Part shown: positions 56,801-64,000 of the stretch, one piece after another
Layout of the letters: the number at the start of each line of letters is the position of its first letter
Position numbering within the stretch: the stretch's first letter is position 1
Source of the DNA: Calycina herbarum
Taxonomy: Eukaryota; Ascomycota; Leotiomycetes; Helotiales; Pezizellaceae
NCBI GenBank assembly: GCA_001414485.1
Contig: LLEY01000042.1
Span: forward strand, 62,001 to 126,000
Length of the DNA stretch: 64,000 nt
Direction: 5' to 3'
Program-made: the position numbers and the translations under genes
Notes under the pieces: generated by a model
Databases searched by the model: none
What the model was told of the DNA's origin: nothing
What the model saw: only the letters and a program-made list of their open reading frames with translations

Positions 56801-59800
56801 GAATTTGAAGAAACGTTATGCTGTATTCAACGACGATGGTAGTCTTGCTGAACTGAAAGGTTTCGAAGTCAAGCGAAGAGGAGAGTTGAAGCTCATCAAG
56901 ATTTTCCAGACGCAACTTTTCAAGTTCTTCTTGCAAGGGGAGACATTGGCAGATACATATGCCGCAGTCGCAAAAGTTGCAAATCAATGGCTTGACGTAC
57001 TGCATTCAAAAGGAGCCACTCTTGCTGATGAGGAGCTCATTGATCTAATTTGCGAGAACAGAAGTATGTCCAAATCTTTGGAGGAATACGGAACCCAGAA
57101 ATCGACCTCGATTACGACTGCCAAACGTCTGGCTGACTTCTTGGGAGAGCAAATGGTGAAGGATAAGGGACTGAATTGCAAGTATATTATTTGCTCGAGA
57201 CCGAAGAACGCCCCTGTCACTGAACGTGCTATTCCTGTTGCTATTTTCTCGGCTGAGACATCAGTAAAGAGATATTTCCTTCGGAAATGGCTCAAAGAAG
57301 ACCCAACGAATATGGATCCTAGAGCTTTGCTTGACTGGGACTACTATTTGGAGCGTCTCGGTTCCGTCATCCAGAAACTCATCACTATCCCGGCTGCATT
57401 GCAAAAAGTGCGAAATCCAGTTCCCAGAGTCGCTCACCCAGATTGGCTGCAGCGAAGAATCAATATCAAGGACGATCGAATGAAGCAGAAGAAAATGACC
57501 GACATGTTCAAAGGGGCTCCATTAGAGGAAATCACCAACCTTCAAGACCCAAGAATAGGAGACATGGAGGACTTCGGCACCAAGCTTCTCAAACCAAAAA
57601 CTATTGGCTCGCAACTTACGGAAGCAGCTCAAAAATCTTCCACCAAGAGAAAATCTCCTGAACCTGCTGTTGCTGTGTCTGTCAATCCATATGCTGCGCT
57701 CCCAGACAAGATGCCATCACCAACCAAAGATTATGTTGGATTCCTGGAGTATCAGAAGCAGAAATGGAAGATCCAGAAACAAGCACGTATTCGACGTCGT
57801 CACTTGTTTGGTGAAACGAGAGCTAGCGCCCAGAACAATATCGGTGCGACTTTCCGTCAGCAAGCCGAGTTGACTTTCAAGAGTACTTGGCAGGTTCTCC
57901 AATTGAGAGCTACTGAGAGCCCTGGGATTGTTATGGCTTTTATACTCATTGACTCGAAAGTTCATACTATTAAGGTCAAAGTTCCTAGACAGCTTTTCCT
58001 CAATCTGAAGGGGAAGGAGCTCCCGGATATTGAGGTTGATGGGTGTGAAGCTCAGAAGGTCAATCATACTTTACCGAATGGTCATCCATCCGTGCATCTC
58101 TTCAAGCTTACTATGTCGGAGGATGTTTATGTTAATGATGCGCAGAAGCTGTCGCTTTTGTTCAATCACCCTAGTGTTGAGGGTGTGTATGAAAAGCAGG
58201 TGCCACTGAGTGTAAGAGCAGTTCTTCAACTTGGTAGCTTGTGTACGTTTGATGAGACACAATCGGGCGTTTTGGGTAAAGGCTTGGAATCCGGTTTTGA
58301 CCTTTCAGGTCTTCGTCCCGCCACTTCCAAGAATCCATACCTGTCGAATTCGCCAATGGCTTATCTCTACCTCTACCATGTCGTAGCTGGTGATCGACAG
58401 GTATTCGCGCTGTTTTCGACAACAGGCGAGCAAGCTCATGTTATCACTCTGCAAAGATCCAAGGACTCGGCTCAGGATCTACCCAACATCACCAAGATCT
58501 ATGCAGATCTCTTGGCTCGAAGAGAACAGGAAGCAGAAGGTCAACCATGGCAAACTTGTTTTGAATACCAAGAGAGACTTCAGTTTAATACTAAGCAAGT
58601 CACCACGCGACGCAAGGCCCTACTTGAAGTAGGAGATCTCATCAAGAAGATGCGAAATGACGAAAGTAAACCACTCATGCTCATCATTCAATCGCCACAA
58701 CGAAAAATGCTCCTACATGATGTCCCAATGCTCCAAGAGTTTCCAGTGTTGCCTCTCAAGTATGAAGTTGCCGATAGCAATATGCCACCAATTGGCTGGC
58801 AATCCTTCGTCGCGAAAAGACTGGTCAACCATTATCTTAGTCTTGGATCTTGGATCATGCATCTCACTGAGTTGGCGAGATATGGTGATATACCTCTTTG
58901 CAATCTCGAGCGCGATGACCCCCGATTTCTCATAGATATCGCCTATGCCAGACGTCTCCAGAAGAACAATGTTGTGCTGTGGTGGTCTGGAGGACCGAGA
59001 CCAGATCATGCTGGGTATGAGCAGGATGATGTTTTAGGGCCTTTGGACACCGTGCAGATGCCTTCTGTTAATAACCCTGGTACTTACCCATCGGTTTGTA
59101 TCGAGCTTGATATCAAGAACTTGGCGATCAATACGATCTTGACTTCCTCTCTGATCAATGAGCTTGAGGGTAGCGACTCGATATCCTTCAACCCGGCTGC
59201 ACCGGCAAATGACGGGTCAGGAGATGGAACGAATGTCCTCTACGCAGACAACGCTTTCGCAACAGCAGGCGTCAATGTCCTCCGTGAGATGGTCAAGGCC
59301 TGGTGGGTAGAAGCAACACGAGGAAGCAGCATGGCCGACGTAATGGTCCAACACCTCGTTCGATGGGTCGAAAACCCAGCTTCCTTCCTCTACGATCGCT
59401 CATTACACTACTACGTCCAAATGATGTCTCGAAAAGCCTTCCAACAACTCATGACCGACTTCCGGCGCGTAGGTTCCCACGTAGTATTCGCCAGCGCCAA
59501 TCGTCTTCTTCTCCAAACTACCAAAGCGGAGGTTGGGAACGCATATGCTTATAGTCAATATATTCTCAAATCCATCAAAGCAAAACCTTTATTCCATTTT
59601 ATTGATCTTGAGATCAAGGAATATTGGGATTACCTCGTTTGGTACGATGAGTTTAACTACGGCGGAAAGGCATGTCAAGAAGTTGTTGAGGCGGAGAATC
59701 AGACGCTTGATACTGTTATGCATTGGCAGCTTAATAAGTTTTTGCCTACGAGTCTGCAGCCTATTTTTCACGATTGGGTTGTCGAGTTTATTGAGGTGAT

Positions 59801-60608
59801 GCATAAACTTAAACGGCCGAGAACGATTAATGATGTTGAGTCGACGCCGAGAGCTACCCAGCTACCAGTGGGTGTTCTAAGCGACGACAAAGAGGATAAA
59901 ATCATCCTAGGGAAGTCCTTTGAGAAACCTCTTAAGCGCCAGATCGCGGGGCTTATTAGGAGACAGAAGGATGAGATGTTACATCCTGAATTAGCATCCG
60001 ACTACGCATTCCCCCTTCTTCCGGGCTCACATCTTAAACTTTCGAATCCCATTTTACAACTCGTCAAGTCCCTCATGCAAGTTTTATCTCTGGATAAAAA
60101 TATCACTTTCGAAGCCCGTCTCCTTCGGAAAGAATTATTAGCCCTTTTCGAGATTCGGGAATTCAGCAACGAAGCCCGTTTCGAAAATCCCTCCGAGAGT
60201 CTGAGGATGCAACAAGTAATTTGCGATAACTGCACCCTAGCCCGCGACCTCGATTTCTGTCGTGACGAGGACCTGATTCCTGATGTTTCGGGGCAGGATG
60301 CTAGTGCGAGACCTTGGAAATGCAGCTTCTGTGATGCAGAGTATAATCGTTTGGAGTTGGAGGAGAAGATGATTGCTGCTGTGCAGGGGCTTGTGGTGGA
60401 ATGGCAGACACAAGACTTAAAGTGTGTTAAGTGCAAAGGCGTCAGAGTCAACGACTTCATGGAGCACTGCGCATGCTCGGGTGAATGGGGTGTTAGTCTG
60501 AAAAGGGAGGAGGTGGTTAGGAGGTTGAGGGTTTATAGGACTGTGGCTAATTATTACGGCCTGAGAATGCTTGTGGGAGTTGTGGAAGGAGTTTGGGGGG
60601 GGTTGTGA
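53814..60608 (+). CDS. pol2: DNA polymerase epsilon catalytic subunit A
   Basis: Three exons: 53814-54421, 54483-54619, 54673-60608; introns of 61 and 53 nt (GTATGT and GTATGA donors; CTAAT and GCTAAC branches). 2226 residues, the usual Pol2 length. Proofreading exonuclease: MAYDIETTKLPLKFPDA (Exo I, DIE) and ATYNGDFFDWPFVDAR (Exo II). B-family polymerase: DVASMYPNIM (motif A), [20 protein letters not shown] (motif B), LDTDGIWC (motif C). The CysX iron-sulfur motif is present (CAACDFNRPGKTC). The inactive second polymerase half follows. The C terminus has CysA (CDNC ... CSFC) and CysB (CVKC ... CAC). It is the leading-strand replicase and also acts in repair and checkpoint signalling. Catalytic residues look intact. 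Confidence 0.96.
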
Positions 60609-60869
60609 AGGGGGATTGTTTTGGGGGCTGGGGTATGGTGTTGGTATAGTACTTGGTCCTTTTGGGGTTGTTTTGGTACGGACGTGGTGTCGATGGGGTT
60701 GTGGTTTGCATTGTTTGGGTGTTCATTTTGCATGGAGTTGGGTCTTCAGCATGAGAATGGTTTGGTGCATGGTTTTTGTGATAGTAGTCTTGAGTCATAA
60801 TATACATTTTGAAGCATTCAATTATTTGGGAGGAATTAGTGAACATACTCCTGTTTAGTGGAGGTAATC

Positions 60870-60902
60870 TATTTGCTCTAAGTGGACCAAAAGTACATAG
60901 TA
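60870..60902 (+). repeat. Direct repeat flanking the second MITE copy, left
   Basis: ATTTGCTCTAAGTGGACC and the following 14 bases match 61129-61160 with a few substitutions. The two direct copies bracket the MITE at 60917-61099. Confidence 0.5.
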
Positions 60903-60916
60903 ACGTAAGACTCCTG

Positions 60917-61099
60917 AGCTTTGCTCTGAGTACACACTAACCCTTCTTAACCTCAGGATTTTCGTGACAACTTAGGATATTATGCGAGAACGTTTAGAAG
61001 AATGGAAAGTTGGAGTTTCTTATTCTTCTAAGCCTTCTCAGACAATATAAGTAATTCTCCTAGACTAGTGCGTACAATCAAAGTAAACAAAGCAAAGCA
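60917..61099. mobile_element. Foldback MITE, second copy of the family at 30.7 kb
   Basis: Aligns end to end with the minus strand of 30683-30876 at roughly 80% identity by eye, including AGCTTTGCTCTGAGTACAC at the left, the TATTATGCGAGAACGTTTAG core and CAATATAAGTAATT. The right terminal repeat is eroded: the part matching GGTGTACTCAGA is missing, so the element is not mobile as it stands. Confidence 0.7.
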
Positions 61100-61128
61100 C
61101 ATGTTTCTTACTCCATTTGCGCTCAGTG

Positions 61129-61160
61129 GACGAAAAGCATAGAGTATTTGTACTTTTCTC
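61129..61160 (+). repeat. Direct repeat flanking the second MITE copy, right
   Basis: ATTTGCGCTCAGTGGACG and following bases; partner of 60870-60902. Confidence 0.5.
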
Positions 61161-61235
61161 CCAACCCACTTCTTTGATGCTTTCTGTGAAGTGCAAAATA
61201 AATGTAAAGAGAATTTCGATTTCGATCAACTAGAG

Positions 61236-61595
61236 TAATTTATCCCGAACAAGTAAGTCTGAGAAAAATTTTACTCCGAGAGATAAGTATGCCTGAGCAA
61301 ATATTTCCGAGAGAATAATTCTGAAATAATATTTCCGAAATAATTCCGACGCAGTAGATCTAAGAAATATTGCCGAGCATGTATTCCGAGTAAATATTTA
61401 CACGTAAAAATATAATTCCGAGTGTTACTACAACCCCGAGAAATAAATCCGAGTAGATAATTCTAGGATAATTCCAAGAGAATATAAATTCAAGTAAACA
61501 ATTCCGAGAAGTAAAGCTAAAAGAAAGAGAAATATTTCCGGGTAGTTAATTCCGAAATAATTACGAGGTATATAAATCCGAGAGATGAATGTTTC
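61236..61595 (+). repeat. Degenerate tandem array of a TTCCGAG-AATA unit
   Basis: About twenty imperfect units of 12-20 bp, each centred on TTCCGAG or close variants (TTCCGAAA, CTCCGAGA, TTCTGAAA, CCCCGAGA) and followed by AATA-rich spacers. No ORF. Repeats are too diverged for a young satellite. Confidence 0.6.
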
Positions 61596-61872
61596 TATAG
61601 CTTATTGTCGGTATATTCAAGAGTGAATAGCACTTCACGTGACCTTCTCGCTTAAGGTCTATTTAAGTAGTTAGAGTAGCTAACTTTACTCGACATATAC
61701 GAACGATAATAGACTCTTTTTGCATTATGCTAATGACCACCAAGTCATACCAACACTTGTTATTGGACTTTTTTTTTTTAGCAAACATAGATTCTGCCAG
61801 CAGAATTTTTTTTTTTCGCGTAGATATAAAAGCTCTTCTTTAAAAGTAGCCGTATCTAGCTTATTTAATATA

Positions 61873-62607
61873 TTATAGCCATGGCCGAAGCTTGCTTTGT
61901 GCTCCAAATTGGGCCGCGAGAATTGAATTAACAATCCCTTTCGTAAACCAAAATTTAACTTCTTTGACCAATTGCTCTTTGGGATGGATACTTGCTCCAT
62001 GCGTTGAACTCGGTTTTCTGGGCCGTGTGTGTGTAAGTTGTACTGTGTTATAGATATCGTTTTTTGCTAGAGAACTGTGTACTGATGAGCGCATCCGGGC
62101 GACACCAAATATCCAAAGATCTTCTAGTGAAGGCATATGGCTCTCCTTCAGTAACCGTTCGTTTATTTCTGCAAACTGGGATTCCTGATGTCGCCACGGG
62201 GTGCAGAACTCAAGTGAACGCAAACAATACTCATACTGTTCAACACAACCTAGGGCAGTTGCTTCGTAATTTGGACAGTACGTGTAAGTTACTGAGACAA
62301 CGTTTGCTTTTTTGGGGCATATTCTATGCGCTGCGAAAAAAGGATCGTCGATTTTCTGGAAATGATACGAGGTCCTGGGCTTGCGAACAATCAGAAAAGA
62401 TAGGCCATCGTGCCTCAGTAAGTCTTGATGCATGATAAAATCTCCATCATCCGAAAAAAAATCTTTGTCCGTAAACCATTCCTCATATTCTGGACCCCCC
62501 TGGCAAGACCAAAAGTGTGTATGGACCATCTTCCAAGTAAACTTTCCTGCCCGAAAATTCTTTGGAAAATTAATTTGGACCTTTTTTTGTGCTTGAACGT
62601 TGGGCAT
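61873..62607 (-). CDS. Hypothetical protein of 244 residues
   Basis: Intronless frame starting MPNVQAQKKVQINFPKNFRA. Aromatic- and His-rich N-terminal half (WKMVHTHFWSCQGG, EYEEWFTDKDFFSDDGDF), a Cys-rich middle (TYTYCPNYEATALGCVEQYE, then CLRSLEFC), a helical LLKESHMPSLEDLWIFGVARM, and a basic C-terminal part. No signal peptide or membrane helix. This mixture is like the small lineage-specific proteins common near TE-rich regions of Pezizomycotina; I cannot name a family. The 3' end runs straight into AT-rich sequence with long T runs, and an overlapping smaller frame continues to 61725. Confidence 0.55.
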   Translation of the reverse strand: MPNVQAQKKVQINFPKNFRAGKFTWKMVHTHFWSCQGGPEYEEWFTDKDFFSDDGDFIMHQDLLRHDGLSFLIVRKPRTSYHFQKIDDPFFAAHRICPKKANVVSVTYTYCPNYEATALGCVEQYEYCLRSLEFCTPWRHQESQFAEINERLLKESHMPSLEDLWIFGVARMRSSVHSSLAKNDIYNTVQLTHTRPRKPSSTHGASIHPKEQLVKEVKFWFTKGIVNSILAAQFGAQSKLRPWL

Positions 62608-63212
62608 GCTGATTGCTAGCCGTCAACTGCTTTGAGCAAGGGGTATGCGGCCAGTCACCAGTGACAGGGTTGGGCTTCTCTCTAAGTACACCTGCACTTG
62701 TAAGTAATGTGTAAAAGGTCAAGAACAATGACATGCATTCTCTAAAACCGTTTAGAACAACCTGAACTCGAATCCTAGACTTTCTCAAACGGTCTCAAAG
62801 AATGAATACAATTGTCCCGGAATATTTGGAGCAGCAGAGGGAGGGAATGTATGTAGATGAAAGCTCGGGTTTCTTACACTGGGCAGCTGTTATCCAAGTT
62901 GAGTTTTGAACGCCTTGATCGGAGACGAGAAACTCGTCAAGGACTATCGGGGAACAGGTGAGACGGTGGTTCAGCCGTAGCCGCGATTTTGAGTTGATAC
63001 CTAAGTCGTATGGTGTTATATTGGACCTTGTGATTTCAATAGGATTCGTTTTGTTGCGACATATGCTATTGCGAAACATACATGTATTCAGTCTCCGCTT
63101 GCTGATCTGGGGTTGTCTCAGAAAATAGTTTTAGCCGCAACCTTTCTCTAATTCGTTTTGGCAAGTCTGAGAAATTCCTTTTATTTTAGGCTTAGTCTGA
63201 TCTTCCATCAAG
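62608..63212. other. Intergenic, with a possible diverged MITE relative
   Basis: At about 62670-62800, CTCTAAGTACACCTGCACTT resembles the MITE terminus, followed by an internal pair CTAAAACCGTTTAGA and TCTCAAACGGTCTCAAAG. Weak. No gene supported. Confidence 0.35.
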
Positions 63213-63765
63213 TCATCCCACCACGGGGGTCTTTTTTTTCGCGCATGTCTCAGTCATGCGAGACCTCACAACAGGAGCTCCAAGTGTACCTTCTGAAATG
63301 ATATAAGGAACAATTGTTCCGAGAGCAAGGAACAACATTATGTTGATAATGCAGAATATCCCAAACAAGGGAGATATAATGGAATTGTCGTAAACCAAAG
63401 GTGGTTTCAAAATTTCTCATCTGAAAAACCGTCGAAGTCGAATGCGTAGCCTCGATATATAATTTTGGAGGTTGGGTAATATGTTGAGAATGGTATCGGT
63501 CTGTGAAAGCTTTTGTAGAGGATCGGGAGTTTCGTCGCCCGCGAGGCGTATGTATTTTTTACAAGCACCAATGGCAAGTCGAATAAGAACCCATGAGCGA
63601 GATTGAGCGAGATTGAGCGAGGGTGAAAGGGATTGCGAGGAAAGCAAGTATTAAAACTGCATGTATGTTTTGAAGTGTCAAAATCCAGCGTTGGAATAAT
63701 GGCCGATTGTATTTCTCCCATACACCTTCATATACCACCAGGCTATGGAGGTTCTCGGTCGCCAT
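63213..63765 (-). pseudogene. Broken third relative of the 45.6/49.2-kb membrane-protein pair
   Basis: From the ATG at 63765 the frame gives MATENLHSLVVYEGVWEKYN, then RWILTLQNIHAVLILAFLAI (helix 1), and stops after 68 codons. In a second frame the next helix is readable as LNLAHGFLFDLPLVLV, matching LAHGLFYFLPLILI of the 49.2-kb protein; the shift lies in a tandem duplication of GAGCGAGATT near 63600. A third frame at 63410-63213 has a last helix (SPLFGIFCIINIMLFLALGTI). The diagnostic ICQC--RNVP tail was not found. Relationship rests on short motifs and helix order. Confidence 0.42.
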
Positions 63766-64000
63766 GGCTGCGACGAACTGGATTGTGTAACCGTAACCGA
63801 TATCCCTAGTCAGTGCACGTCCCTGGCAAAAGCCCGCCCTTATATATTTTATCCCACCACGTAAAAAGTTAAATAAAACAACAACCACACATTAGATTTA
63901 TATGCAATTTAGTATGTAGGTCAATGAAAGGTAGTTAATTAGATAATAAGTATAAAAAACTATATACGGACACGAAGTGGTAACCTAATCTGCCGCTCGG
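63766..64000. other. AT-rich end of the window, nothing recognised
   Basis: Composition becomes AT-rich again, as in the first 14 kb, but no repeat or ORF could be identified before the window ends. Confidence 0.35.

Larger units (their letters stand above)
60609..61872. other. Intergenic region rich in repeats (MITE copy, TTCCGAG array)
   Basis: 3' flank of POL2, then a MITE copy, then a degenerate tandem array. Two T-runs near 61768-61778 and 61807-61818 precede the next gene's 3' end. No gene supported. Confidence 0.55.

Noticed and set aside
55872..60460. Many antisense ORFs of 60-166 codons under POL2
   Set aside because: Shadows of the long coding exon; no independent motif.
62670..62800. 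Third MITE copy
   Set aside because: Only the terminus and a loose internal palindrome resemble the family; alignment by eye is not convincing.

Overview
The window is nuclear DNA from a filamentous ascomycete (Pezizomycotina; Leotiomycetes is my best guess, an inference from overall protein and intron character). Evidence: introns of about 48-60 nt with GTAAGT-like donors and CTAAC/CTGAC branch sites, a Zn2Cys6 regulator, a fungal NLR, Swi5/Ace2, COX20, POL2 and mitochondrial uS2m genes, and a 14.4 kb AT-rich block with the signature of repeat-induced point mutation (RIP). CDS spans below are unspliced; exons are given in each entry.

Region 1 (1-14.4 kb) has no intact gene. It consists of RIP-mutated Ty3/gypsy retrotransposons: the integrase-chromodomain end of one copy (A1), a second copy of the same family (A2) that abuts it through a single shared LTR, and a different, oppositely oriented gypsy element (B) inserted into the integrase of A2, bounded by 294/295-bp LTRs and a 5-bp target duplication. 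CpA/TpG is almost absent while CpG survives.

Region 2 (14.5-25.4 kb) holds PML1/SNIP1 (RES splicing complex), a small unknown gene, a 1587-residue NLR (SesB/LipA-type alpha/beta hydrolase + NB-ARC + long disordered tail) whose structure allows a hydrolase-only isoform by intron retention, and a three-pass membrane protein.

Region 3 (25.4-33.5 kb) is gene-poor: two weak small membrane-protein models, an intact six-exon cytochrome P450 with a foldback MITE in intron 3, and a divergent short-chain dehydrogenase pseudogene. It looks like an eroded metabolic locus.

Region 4 (34-44.5 kb) is housekeeping/regulatory: Swi5/Ace2 zinc-finger factor, a CBS-PB1 tail-anchored protein, mitochondrial ribosomal protein uS2m, and an F-box-like protein. 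Region 5 (45.5-50 kb) has two paralogous membrane proteins on either side of a Zn2Cys6 regulator. Region 6 (51-60.6 kb) has a nuclear basic protein, COX20, and divergently the DNA polymerase epsilon catalytic subunit. Region 7 (60.6-64 kb) returns to accessory sequence: a second MITE copy, a degenerate TTCCGAG tandem array, an unknown gene and a broken third relative of the membrane-protein pair.

No tRNA, rRNA, CRISPR or prokaryotic features were seen. The best candidate for unusual biology is the NLR locus at 17.7-23.3 kb.
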